Shown here: positions 1 to 6,137 of the stretch, one piece after another
Position numbering within the stretch: position 1 is the stretch's first letter
How the letters are laid out: each line of letters begins with the position of its first letter
Virus record (IMG/VR): IMGVR_UViG_3300042304_001000
Location: 1 to 43,126 of that record
Length of the DNA stretch: 43,126 nt
From: a virus
Reading direction: 5' to 3' (one strand)
Program-made: the position numbers and the translations under genes
Notes under the pieces: model-generated
What the model was told of the DNA's origin: nothing
Seen by the model: only the letters and a program-made list of their open reading frames with translations
Databases searched by the model: none

Positions 1-30
1 TATGTACAGCAGTCGTTCCTCAAGTGTCAC
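1..30 (-). CDS. 5' end of a small gene that crosses the circular junction
   Basis: Read on the minus strand, a GTG codon at 30-28 opens a frame that runs off base 1 and continues in phase into the frame at 43126-42962. If the duplicated 9-mer is counted once, the product has 61 residues and begins VTLEERLLYIAEDPFG. The GTG overlaps the TGA stop of the upstream gene (27-29) as GTGA, the same coupling seen at 245 and 42730. Because the duplicated 9 bases are a multiple of three, the frame stays open even if the ends are joined without trimming. Function unknown. Confidence 0.6.
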   Translation of the reverse strand, partial: MTLEERLLYI

Positions 31-245
31 AGCTTGTCCTCCTTGGCTTTGAGCCAGTTTTCCTCTGTCAATGGATGATGAGCAGTTAGAAGCATATCCC
101 CTGCCGCCTCCAACCGCTTAGCTCGCTCCGTAACCTCACTCAGGTATTTCCGAGTCGCGGCTAGTTTGCGCTCCAGCCTCCGGCATAGCATACCCAAATC
201 GGCTATGTTGTGCGGGGTTGAGTCTGATATGGGGGTATCGCTCAC
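27..245 (-). CDS. small coiled-coil protein sharing a repeated C-terminal module
   Basis: A 72-residue hypothetical protein. It has a basic helical stretch (RRLERKLAATRK) followed by RLEAAGDML and the ending WLKAKEDKL. The last part resembles the C-termini of the genes at 242-679 and 42727-42969. I chose the GTG at 245 because it overlaps the upstream stop as GTGA. An ATG at 272 would add residues (MAQSQGGQA) that are only a frame-shifted reading of the conserved 3' end of the upstream gene. It lies in a tightly coupled minus-strand operon. No function is known; a coiled-coil oligomer is an inference. Confidence 0.55.
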   Translation of the reverse strand: MSDTPISDSTPHNIADLGMLCRRLERKLAATRKYLSEVTERAKRLEAAGDMLLTAHHPLTEENWLKAKEDKL

Positions 246-679
246 GGCTTGGCCTCCTTGGCTTTGAGCCATCGTTTCACCAATCCTGTTCCATCCATTC
301 CTAGAGCTTTTGCGTGTGAAACCATCGCATCCCCCGCCTCTTCCAACCGCTTGATGCGCTCGCCCCTGTCCTCGTACAACGCAACGTCCGCAACCAGCGC
401 GGCGTGCTGGTTCTTCGCGTCCATTAGATCCTCCTCCAACATCTTTATGCGCTCTTGTAACCCACGCACAACAACCACTCCCTGCTCGATTTCGTCTGTT
501 CCAAGCAATTCTCGGAACTCTTCGCGGAGGCTGACTCTTTGATCGGCTTGAAGCCGTGCGGTGTTACGCTCTGCAACAAGCAATCGAATGCGGTCGTGGG
601 CATCGGCTAGTTCGTGTTCTACGTCCAGCAAGTACGCTTGAGTTGACTGGAGTGGGGTCATAATTTCTTTTGGTTTCAT
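242..679 (-). CDS. coiled-coil hypothetical protein
   Basis: A 145-residue charged protein that is almost wholly predicted coiled coil: long Leu/Glu/Arg-rich heptad-like stretches (LQERIKMLEEDL, RIKRLEEAGDAM) and the terminal module WLKAKEAKP. The same C-terminal words recur in 42727-42969 and, in weaker form, in 27-245, so these genes share a duplicated 3' cassette. The ATG at 679 follows an A/T-rich leader with a 6-bp hairpin (696-718). Possibly a host-takeover or DNA-associated helper; no specific function can be assigned. Confidence 0.7.
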   Translation of the reverse strand: MKPKEIMTPLQSTQAYLLDVEHELADAHDRIRLLVAERNTARLQADQRVSLREEFRELLGTDEIEQGVVVVRGLQERIKMLEEDLMDAKNQHAALVADVALYEDRGERIKRLEEAGDAMVSHAKALGMDGTGLVKRWLKAKEAKP

Positions 680-695
680 AGATACAAAATTTATT

Positions 696-718
696 GAGCG
701 TTATCTCGGAATACGCTC
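696..718 (-). promoter_or_regulatory. hairpin in the leader of the 242-679 gene
   Basis: GAGCGT at 696-701 is the exact reverse complement of ACGCTC at 713-718, with an 11-nt loop. It ends 17 nt before the ATG of the downstream gene. There is no U-tract, so it is not a convincing terminator. It may be a processing or translation-control structure. Confidence 0.4.
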
Positions 719-734
719 CCCTCCGTGATGCGTT

Positions 735-1172
735 TTAGAACGGCTTCGGATCAAGATCGTCGCCATCGACTTCAGCCATAGGAACCTCGCGCATGTTCTT
801 GATGCGGAGCGTCTTCTTTGTCTCGCCGTTGACCATGTACTCCTCAAAGCGAGCGGTGATGAGCAGCTCCAAGCCGGTCATTGACTTCAGGAACGCCGCG
901 TAGCTGCCCTTGACCCCAAGGAAGTCGTACTCGGTTCCATCGGGAACATTGTGCTTAGTTGCTGCGACAAGCTGGTTGACGCGGAACCAGACATTCTCCT
1001 GATTGATAAAGCGGTCAGTGATGGATGCGCCATCTTCAGTCTTGAACGTAACCTTACAGACCTCGCGGCCTTTGGCGTCGAGGGTTTCCTCGACCTTGGC
1101 TACGGTGACGGTGTAGTCGCCTTCGGCATCGATATATCGGCCTCCGGCATCTCGGCGGTTTACTTGGAACAT
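735..1172 (-). CDS. phage single-strand-binding-like protein (DUF669-like)
   Basis: A 145-residue protein directly downstream of the RecE-like and RecT-like genes, where phage recombination operons often carry DUF669 or SSB-type proteins. The body is rich in beta-strand-like segments (DYTVTVAKVEE, VCKVTFKTEDG, LLITARFEEYMV), consistent with an OB-type fold. It ends in an acidic tail, DDLDPKPF, which resembles the SSB C-terminal tip (acidic residues then a final Phe) that recruits partner proteins. Probable role: coating single-stranded DNA for the annealing protein. The DUF669 assignment is from pattern memory, not a search. A second, OB-fold SSB lies at 39824-40183. Confidence 0.6.
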   Translation of the reverse strand: MFQVNRRDAGGRYIDAEGDYTVTVAKVEETLDAKGREVCKVTFKTEDGASITDRFINQENVWFRVNQLVAATKHNVPDGTEYDFLGVKGSYAAFLKSMTGLELLITARFEEYMVNGETKKTLRIKNMREVPMAEVDGDDLDPKPF

Positions 1173-1186
1173 AATTTATTCGGTGG

Positions 1187-1981
1187 TTAGTTTTCGGATT
1201 TATTCAAGACCCACTTAGGGCATGAAAGGGTTTGTGTAGCGGTTGGATAGGCTGGCCAACTGTCCAGTGCACGGCATTCGTGCAGCGTCGAGATTGCTTT
1301 GCGTCGCAGATTCGCACCAGCCTGAAGCCATTCGGCATCCAGTCGATAGATGGCGACAGCATACGGAGCCTTACGCTCGACCGCTACGAAGATGAAGCTA
1401 TCAGCGCCAGTCATCTCCATGTAGTGCGCCGCCTGAATGTGATAGCCGAACGATGCGATAGTTCGCAGGAAGGCTTCGGGCGATGCGTCGTCGGTAGTTT
1501 TGATGTCAACGAGTGTATGACCCTCGATCCACAGATCGGGACGTGCCTTGAGAGCAATGCCGGTTTCCTCGTCCTGAGCGAACACGCTGGCTTCGATCCG
1601 GTGGTCGAGATGAATGATGTCCCAGAAGGGGTGGCGACGGACACTGTTGGCCACGCCTTGCACATCGATGTCTTCAGCGTGAGTCAGGTGGATGCGGCTC
1701 TTATGCTGCTCCTTCCACGCTTTGCCTTCCTTCGTACGTCCGTCGATGTCCGGCGGAACAACGGCGACGACTTGCGAGTAGAGTTGCGGCTCCAATACGG
1801 CGGTGTGAATCGCCGTACCCATCTGCATCGACTTCGTCGGCTCCTGATGCTCCTCCAGCGTGGCTTTGTAATGAGCCGGGGACTTGAGGATCTTGCTCAT
1901 CATACTCTTCGAGAGAGCGTCAACGGCGTGATACTGAGCCGCTGGCATGTCGAGGTTGACGTGTTGGTTGAGAATGCTCAT
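1187..1981 (-). CDS. RecE-like PD-(D/E)XK exonuclease
   Basis: A 264-residue predicted double-strand-DNA 5'-3' exonuclease that would make single-stranded tails for the annealing protein encoded just upstream. Visible signatures are the N-terminal SKSMMSKILKSPAHY region typical of RecE/DUF3799-type nucleases, GTAIHTAVLEP with H59, ARPDLW with D149, VDIKTT with D159 and K161 as the D-x-K core, and Q183-x3-Y187. Together these match the lambda-exonuclease/RecE-type PD-(D/E)XK fold. The ATG at 1981 overlaps the stop of the preceding gene. It corresponds in size to the catalytic C-terminal domain of E. coli RecE rather than the full-length protein. Confidence 0.82.
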   Translation of the reverse strand: MSILNQHVNLDMPAAQYHAVDALSKSMMSKILKSPAHYKATLEEHQEPTKSMQMGTAIHTAVLEPQLYSQVVAVVPPDIDGRTKEGKAWKEQHKSRIHLTHAEDIDVQGVANSVRRHPFWDIIHLDHRIEASVFAQDEETGIALKARPDLWIEGHTLVDIKTTDDASPEAFLRTIASFGYHIQAAHYMEMTGADSFIFVAVERKAPYAVAIYRLDAEWLQAGANLRRKAISTLHECRALDSWPAYPTATQTLSCPKWVLNKSEN

Positions 1982-2787
1982 TCGGTGGGCGGGTTAGCGA
2001 ACGTCTTAGCCTTGGAGATGAAGCCGTCGGCATCGGCGACGATCATGTTGGCCACCTTCGTGGATACATCTCGGAAGTTCTGGCCTTCCTTGATCAGGTT
2101 CTTACTGACGAGGAACGCATTGGCGATATCAGAATGTGGCTCAAGAATCTGCTCCAACTTCTCAACGAGCGAGAAGGCTGGTTCCGGCGTCACATTGACC
2201 GTGTGACGGGTCGTAGCGGTGATGGTGGGTGTTGGTGAGGGGGAGGAGAATTCGGCTGCCTCCTCGGGCAAATATCGGCCTTGAGTGATTCGAGGATCGA
2301 GCATGCGCGTCGCCTTCGAGATGACACGCGCTCGCAGCATCTCAGCGGGGAATTTTGCCCATCCACTGCCAGCCTTCGCGGGGAGCAATCCGGCCAGCTT
2401 CGCGTCGTCTGATGTGAAAGCCACGCGGACCTTCTTCACACCCTTGCTGAAGTCGGCGATGGCGGCGATTGAATCGAACTGAATCCAGTCGATGTCCCAA
2501 CCGGCGTCCATCAAACCAGCGAGCATAGACTCGCTCTTCATCGTGATGTTACCGCCAATGAGATGGTTGGACTTCTTCCAGCTCAGCGGAGTCATCCGGC
2601 TGGCGATGCACTCAAGAGCGAGGACATAGCCTTGCTCGGGTTTCGTCGCACCAAACATGCCAGAGTGCGCGATCCAGTCACCAAGCTGCTTGACTGAATC
2701 AAGCGTTGTACAAGCTTGGGAATAGAACTCTCCGTCAGGACTGACTGGCGGTTGCGGTTGCGTTGTTGCTAATAGGTTGCTGCTCAT
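1978..2787 (-). CDS. RecT-like single-strand annealing protein
   Basis: A 269-residue protein starting MSSNLLATTQ. An upstream ATG at 2820 would add an atypical lysine/glutamine-rich extension. The middle has the RecT-type layout: a helical ALECIASRMTPLSW segment, then GGNITMKSESMLAGLMDAGW, and later KFPAEMLRARVISKATRML followed by GRYLPEEAAE. This order (GxPTxx-like region, W-K-x-x-P-x-E-M, R-x-x-x-K-x-x-R, then E-E) is typical of phage RecT relatives. It is coupled by ATGA to the RecE-like gene and probably anneals complementary strands during recombination-dependent replication. The C-terminal third is Ser/Thr/Pro-rich, then helical. Confidence 0.72.
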   Translation of the reverse strand: MSSNLLATTQPQPPVSPDGEFYSQACTTLDSVKQLGDWIAHSGMFGATKPEQGYVLALECIASRMTPLSWKKSNHLIGGNITMKSESMLAGLMDAGWDIDWIQFDSIAAIADFSKGVKKVRVAFTSDDAKLAGLLPAKAGSGWAKFPAEMLRARVISKATRMLDPRITQGRYLPEEAAEFSSPSPTPTITATTRHTVNVTPEPAFSLVEKLEQILEPHSDIANAFLVSKNLIKEGQNFRDVSTKVANMIVADADGFISKAKTFANPPTE

Positions 2788-2841
2788 TTGTATTCTCTTG
2801 TTTCTTTGTTGTTTACACATCCGTCAATTGGCGGATAAAGT

Positions 2842-3393
2842 TTATCTATCTAAATCTGGATATTTCCGGTGATATGTGGAATGGCATTTTTTGCAAAGCC
2901 ATCGAACATTTAATCTATGCTCTGGTGCATAAGAATCGTGGTGAGCTTGAATTTCATCCATTTTTCCGCATTCTGAACAAACATCTGGCCGCACAAGTAC
3001 ACCTGAATTAATCGCTTTAAATACGGCTTTTCTAGCGGCAATTTTTTCTGGAAATTTATGAAAATGATTCCCTGCACTGATTCGTCTTTGCTCCGCTAAC
3101 CGTTCCTTTTTTATCGGATCAAGATTAACAATTTTTCTGTATTCTAAAGCTCTAAATCTGTTTTTTATTGCCAATTTTTGAGCATTTTCAGAATAGTATT
3201 TTAACTGATATTCCTTAAGTTTGTCGGCGTTTTTTGTTTTATAATCTTTGTTAAGAATCGACTTGCATAACTTGCAATATGTTTGATGGCCGTCCTTTTT
3301 ACCATTATTTAAGGAAAACTCGTTAATTGGTTTTTCAAAAAAACACCTTGAACACCACTTAGTCGCTTGAACTTGTTCAACCTCGGTCGTCAT
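2842..3393 (-). CDS. HNH endonuclease with two zinc-binding regions (homing-type moron)
   Basis: A 183-residue protein. The N-terminal treble-clef-like knuckle has C14-x2-C17 and C40-x2-C43. A Lys/Tyr-rich linker (residues 45-120) leads to a C-terminal HNH domain with C139-x2-C142, the H151-H152 pair, N162, C167-x2-C170-H171 and H175. This is the standard phage CxxC...HH...WLCxxCH layout, expected to nick or cut DNA. The gene is visibly much richer in A+T than its neighbours and sits exactly between two overlapping ATGA junctions, as expected for a free-standing homing endonuclease that arrived by transfer. Confidence 0.85.
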   Translation of the reverse strand: MTTEVEQVQATKWCSRCFFEKPINEFSLNNGKKDGHQTYCKLCKSILNKDYKTKNADKLKEYQLKYYSENAQKLAIKNRFRALEYRKIVNLDPIKKERLAEQRRISAGNHFHKFPEKIAARKAVFKAINSGVLVRPDVCSECGKMDEIQAHHDSYAPEHRLNVRWLCKKCHSTYHRKYPDLDR

Positions 3394-3608
3394 AGCTTCA
3401 CTTCCTCCTGAGCCTTCGGTTTCCGGGCGAACGGATTTACTTCATCTCGCATCACCTTTGAATCGAGCAGCGCGGCCAAATCTGATTCCGTGAACAAAAT
3501 GCGACGACCGACGCGGCGGTGTTGTGCGCCCTCCCGGCAGAGTCGGCGCAATGTCTCGCTGCATACGTTCAGCATCTCAGCAGCAGTCTTGGTCGTGTAG
3601 CACTTCAT
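3390..3608 (-). CDS. excisionase-like / MerR-type helix-turn-helix protein
   Basis: A 72-residue protein starting MKCYTTKTAAEMLNV. The pattern TTKTAAEMLNVCSETLRRL, then RRVGRRILFTESDL, is the winged helix-turn-helix layout of excisionase and DNA-binding domain families (HTH_17). It probably binds DNA as a regulator. No integrase is present, so a role in excision is not supported. It is the first gene of the HNH/RecT/RecE/SSB-like operon and is preceded by a spacer holding a 10-bp inverted repeat, so autoregulation of the recombination operon is a reasonable inference. Confidence 0.65.
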   Translation of the reverse strand: MKCYTTKTAAEMLNVCSETLRRLCREGAQHRRVGRRILFTESDLAALLDSKVMRDEVNPFARKPKAQEEVKL

Positions 3609-3621
3609 GGTTCGTTGGTTA

Positions 3622-3697
3622 TGCAATCAGGTGATCATTACAGGTAAAAATCCGAAACCTCGTTGCGCCACCTCGACGCACTCTACGCCTGATTGCA
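3622..3697. promoter_or_regulatory. 10-bp inverted repeat upstream of the HTH/recombination operon
   Basis: TGCAATCAGG (3622-3631) and its exact reverse complement CCTGATTGCA (3688-3697) flank 56 bp in the spacer between the minus-strand genes at 3390-3608 and 3759-4352. The first half-site is 13 bp from the HTH start codon. It could be a two-site operator for the HTH protein or the stem of an mRNA leader. Confidence 0.45.
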
Positions 3698-3714
3698 AAA
3701 AATCGTTGTGACAA

Positions 3715-3741
3715 GTTATGGGTTGCATCAGGTCGAGTCAA
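3715..3741 (-). promoter_or_regulatory. candidate promoter for the recombination operon
   Basis: On the minus strand, TTGACT (3741-3736) is followed after 15 bp by CATAAC (3720-3715). The -35 is close to consensus; the -10 matches four of six positions and the spacing is short. It lies just after the stop of the upstream gene and about 105 bp before the HTH start. Weak evidence: sequence resemblance plus position only. Confidence 0.25.
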
Positions 3742-3758
3742 ATCTATTTTGATAATTC

Positions 3759-4352
3759 TCACTTCCAAGCTGCGGCAACCATCGATTCGATGGTGCTGGC
3801 CGGTTGCTGATGCTTGGTTTTGCGGGGTTTTTCGCTCTTTTTTCCAAATATTTCGTTAAACTCCTCGACCAGAGTTTTCTGATTCTCGTCACCACCAGAC
3901 TCCCCCATCGTCTTCGCATCGGAATACAAGTCGGCCATCTGCTTGTTCAGCCTCTTGATTTCTTTCAAAGCCTTTCGCAACTCGCCATCCATCGCAATGA
4001 CCCGGCGTTCCAATGCCCGATGCTCGACCAAGATCATGGCGTCTTTGGAGTTCTCATCGGAGGGCAACCAGTCGCAGCCCTTCCACATCCGGTGGACTTG
4101 ATCGAAGACGACCACCTTCGACTTGGGATGGCGCATCGAGTTGAACGCCCGTATCGACCGCCCGATATCGCAAATCAGATTTTCCCGAATGTAGGCCAGA
4201 ACTTGCGAGCGGTTCGGGTCCGCATCGTGATGCAGGGGCGGCATTAATCGGAACAGGCTCCGGTGCGTCGATCCGTTTTCTAGATAGCTCATACGAACTT
4301 TAAATTCACTCTTCGTTTCGATATTGTCAACATCTCCCAAACTAACTTTCAT
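3759..4352 (-). CDS. hypothetical protein with central coiled coil
   Basis: A 197-residue protein of unknown function. The N-terminal half is mixed (WKGCDWLP). A helical coiled-coil-like stretch of Leu/Lys/Arg heptads follows at about 110-140 (RALERRVIAMDGELRKALKEIKRLNKQM). The last 40 residues are basic and Ser/Pro/Lys-rich. It is preceded by the nested inverted-repeat region 4367-4439, which probably holds its control signals. No family is recognised. Confidence 0.7.
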   Translation of the reverse strand: MKVSLGDVDNIETKSEFKVRMSYLENGSTHRSLFRLMPPLHHDADPNRSQVLAYIRENLICDIGRSIRAFNSMRHPKSKVVVFDQVHRMWKGCDWLPSDENSKDAMILVEHRALERRVIAMDGELRKALKEIKRLNKQMADLYSDAKTMGESGGDENQKTLVEEFNEIFGKKSEKPRKTKHQQPASTIESMVAAAWK

Positions 4353-4366
4353 CTAACCCACTTTTG

Positions 4367-4383
4367 GCTAACAGAAAGTTAGC
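4367..4383. promoter_or_regulatory. perfect hairpin GCTAAC-AGAAA-GTTAGC
   Basis: The 6-bp arms at 4367-4372 and 4378-4383 are exact reverse complements around a 5-nt loop, 15 bp upstream of the start of 3759-4352. CTAAC also occurs nearby in ACTAAC and TCTAAC, so the half-site is locally repeated, as in an operator. Confidence 0.45.
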
Positions 4384-4397
4384 ATGGTTACCGCTAT

Positions 4398-4439
4398 CTC
4401 CCCTATTGGGAGTTACTTAACTCCCCATAAATAGGGAGT
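4398..4439. repeat. alternating CTCCC/GGGAG inverted-repeat array
   Basis: Four alternating blocks, CTCCC, GGGAG, CTCCC, GGGAG, permit three different stems: 4398-4402 with 4408-4412; an 8-bp perfect stem GGGAGTTA (4408-4415) with TAACTCCC (4418-4425); and ACTCCC (4420-4425) with GGGAGT (4434-4439). The pairings are mutually exclusive, as in an attenuator or an array of dimer operators. The 3' end of the gene at 4417-4662 runs into it. Confidence 0.55.
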
Positions 4440-4662
4440 ACAATTCCGCTTTCGCAGACTTGCTTGAACCGCTCCCTGACGGGGCGGACGCAGTCTGTGG
4501 CGGAATTGAAACCCCTCCAAGACCGCTCAATCGCTCGTTCGATATGCTGTTCAATCGCTCAGAAATGCCCCGTAGAGCGTTTTTGATTGGCGAATGACGT
4601 GTTGATACCGTTGCGCTGTTGGCGACGCGTAGGGGCGAGGGGGAGGATGGATGGATTTTCAT
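4417..4662 (-). CDS. hypothetical protein, low-complexity ends
   Basis: An 81-residue Ser/Pro/Gly-rich protein with a helical centre (NALRGISERLNSISNERLSG) and a Ser/Gly-rich tail. No recognisable family. Its last codons overlap the inverted-repeat array, so the 3' end is constrained by that structure or the frame may be fortuitous. The only support is an uninterrupted frame in a minus-strand gene run. Confidence 0.4.
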   Translation of the reverse strand: MKIHPSSPSPLRVANSATVSTRHSPIKNALRGISERLNSISNERLSGLGGVSIPPQTASAPSGSGSSKSAKAELYSLFMGS

Positions 4663-4678
4663 GCTCTTAGATAGGGGA

Positions 4679-4691
4679 TAGAATGGCCTAC
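4679..4691 (+). repeat. 13-mer shared with the capsid leader
   Basis: TAGAATGGCCTAC occurs exactly at 4679-4691, upstream of the minus-strand gene 4417-4662, and at 11393-11405 at the base of the capsid-leader hairpin. Both copies are in noncoding spacers and on the same strand. Confidence 0.45.
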
Positions 4692-4721
4692 GAGTTAGAT
4701 GCGCGGGGCGGATTGGAGAAG

Positions 4722-4976
4722 TTAGATGGAAATTCGGTGAATGAACACCGGAGTCCGTTCGCCGACGTATGCGCCAGCTTGATTGAACTCATGGAACTCG
4801 ACGGCTTCCTCGTAGGTCATCCCTTGGGATTCCAGCGATGCGATGACGCGGTCGTAGTCGTATGCGACGACCGATTCGCCGCCGAACGACTCGCAGATTC
4901 CGATGATGCAGTCGTCGAAGCCGTCCATTAGCAGGAGGTCAGGGTCGATTTCGGCCAGTTCGTCGCGAATGCTCAC
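4722..4976 (-). CDS. conserved phage hypothetical protein (FNxxGAYxGExTP type)
   Basis: An 84-residue acidic protein. It shows the pattern DDCIIGICESFG, then VVAYDYDRVIASL, GMTYEEAVEFHEFN and GAYVGERTP. I recognise this as a widespread small protein of environmental phages with no known function. The start codon overlaps no upstream gene; the 3' end is free. It begins a tightly packed run of four small genes (4722-5711). Confidence 0.75.
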   Translation of the reverse strand: MSIRDELAEIDPDLLLMDGFDDCIIGICESFGGESVVAYDYDRVIASLESQGMTYEEAVEFHEFNQAGAYVGERTPVFIHRISI

Positions 4977-5218
4977 GGCTTCGGCCTTTCGAGCGTGGGG
5001 TAAATGTCGTAGTCCTCCGACAATTCGACCGGGACGACGCGAATCCGCCCTTGCGTGTACTCGCCGGGGTTCAGTTCACGCGCCGCTTTCTCCGCATCCT
5101 TACGCGAGGAGAATTCGACCGTCTGGTAGCTGACGACCTTCTCCTTCATGTCGCTCCAGCCAATCGCGCCGCTGAGTTGGACCTTGTACTTGGGTGGGGC
5201 GAATTGATTGCGGCTCAT
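4973..5218 (-). CDS. hypothetical protein
   Basis: An 81-residue protein with an alternating hydrophobic/charged pattern (VVSYQTVEFSSRKDAEKAARELNPG) that could form a small beta-alpha-beta fold. It overlaps the downstream gene (4722-4976) by ATGA and is itself overlapped by 5215-5478. No family recognised. Confidence 0.65.
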   Translation of the reverse strand: MSRNQFAPPKYKVQLSGAIGWSDMKEKVVSYQTVEFSSRKDAEKAARELNPGEYTQGRIRVVPVELSEDYDIYPTLERPKP

Positions 5219-5478
5219 GGATACATCCCTCCGGTGCGGATGACGCTGATGATCGTCTCCGAATCATCGATGAGTTGCTGCCTTCGTTTCTCGCCCTCGC
5301 CGGTCGTGTCGAGCGACTTATACATTCGGACGTAGAAAAGCGCGTCCTGAAGGCAGGTGAGCGCGGCGGCGACGTGCGCGAGGCGGGTTGATGCGGATGC
5401 GATGAAAGGATTCTGAAAATCAGCGGCCATCAATTCGAGTTGTTTGGCCAACTCATCGAGCGGGATATTTCGGTTCAT
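5215..5478 (-). CDS. hypothetical helical protein
   Basis: An 87-residue, mostly helical protein (LDELAKQLELMAADFQN, LAHVAAALTCLQDALFYV). It is translationally coupled to both neighbours: ATGA at the 3' side and TAATG at the 5' side. Unknown function. Confidence 0.65.
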   Translation of the reverse strand: MNRNIPLDELAKQLELMAADFQNPFIASASTRLAHVAAALTCLQDALFYVRMYKSLDTTGEGEKRRQQLIDDSETIISVIRTGGMYP

Positions 5479-5711
5479 TATAGCGTCTCCAGATCAGGTG
5501 TACCGGGGCAAAGCACGTCGCCGTCCTCGCGTTCGATGATCAATTCAAGGATTTGATGGCCGTCCTTCGCGATGAGGCTACAGATATGCTTGTTGTCGTC
5601 GTAGATTGAGAGCGGGGTTGCGCCGTGTTCTTGCTCCTCGCCGGTTAGGATGGCGTTGAACAGGTCAACGATGGTCTGGGCATTGGCTTTGCTTTGGATG
5701 GTTAGTTTCAT
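5478..5711 (-). CDS. hypothetical protein
   Basis: A 77-residue acidic protein (LTIQSKANAQTIVDLFNAIL, ICSLIAKDGHQILELI). Its start overlaps the stop of the transglycosylase-like gene by ATGA and its TAA overlaps the next ATG. No family is recognised. Confidence 0.65.
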   Translation of the reverse strand: MKLTIQSKANAQTIVDLFNAILTGEEQEHGATPLSIYDDNKHICSLIAKDGHQILELIIEREDGDVLCPGTPDLETL

Positions 5712-6064
5712 TTCTTTGCTGTCGTTTGGTTGATTTCGAGTGAGGAAAGTTTTCGCATGACACGACGACCGTAGGCGCGGGAGGAGGACCGCTTGAGGGC
5801 TGTTGGCCCACCCTGCCAGATGCGCGCCAGCGATTCGTCGCTGAGATTGCGTCCGTAATGCGCGAGGTATGCGTGGGCGATGAACGTCGCGACGGCGCGG
5901 TTGGTGACTTGGGCGTGCGCGTAATGCGTCCCCATGATCCGGTTCACGTCGCGGACAAGAATCGGTTTGATCTGGAGTGCGCCAAGTTCGCCGTGACGGC
6001 CTTTGGCATGATCGTTTCCGTGGGATTCGATTTGAATCAGGGCCGAAAGAAGCAATGGATGCAT
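5708..6064 (-). CDS. short SLT-type lytic transglycosylase-like protein
   Basis: A 118-residue protein that fits a minimal lysozyme/SLT fold. It shows ALIQIESHGN with E13 as the candidate catalytic acid, GELGALQIKP (25-34) as the G-x-x-Q-I motif, a middle helix with YLAHYG, and LARIWQGGP in place of the usual YNGGP. It would cleave peptidoglycan glycan strands as endolysin or entry enzyme. There is no signal peptide, so release would need the holins at 15694-16082. It is placed among early/accessory genes rather than with the lysis block, which is unusual. Confidence 0.72.
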   Translation of the reverse strand: MHPLLLSALIQIESHGNDHAKGRHGELGALQIKPILVRDVNRIMGTHYAHAQVTNRAVATFIAHAYLAHYGRNLSDESLARIWQGGPTALKRSSSRAYGRRVMRKLSSLEINQTTAKK

Positions 6065-6110
6065 GATTTGATGCGCGGATGCGGTTTATTCGTGGGATTT
6101 GATGCGCGGA
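6065..6110. repeat. 15-bp direct repeat
   Basis: GATTTGATGCGCGGA occurs exactly at 6065-6079 and 6096-6110. Each copy is followed after three bases by GGTTTA, so the unit is about 24 bp with 21 matches, repeated at a 31-bp interval. It lies in the leader of the transglycosylase-like gene. CCGGATAACCGG (6120-6131), a 4-bp-arm hairpin, follows. Confidence 0.6.
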
Positions 6111-6137
6111 CAGGGTTTACCGGATAACCGGAGCGGC

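Noticed and set aside
242-272. N-terminus MAQSQGGQA for the genes ending at 27 and 42461
   Set aside because: These residues are a different-frame reading of the conserved 3' end (KAKEAKP) of the upstream genes; the GTGA-coupled GTG starts are consistent across the cluster.
1232-2206. 324-codon open frame on the plus strand, antisense to the RecE-like and RecT-like genes
   Set aside because: It covers two genes with strong family motifs on the other strand, lacks any domain pattern and has the composition of a mirror frame in G+C-rich coding DNA.
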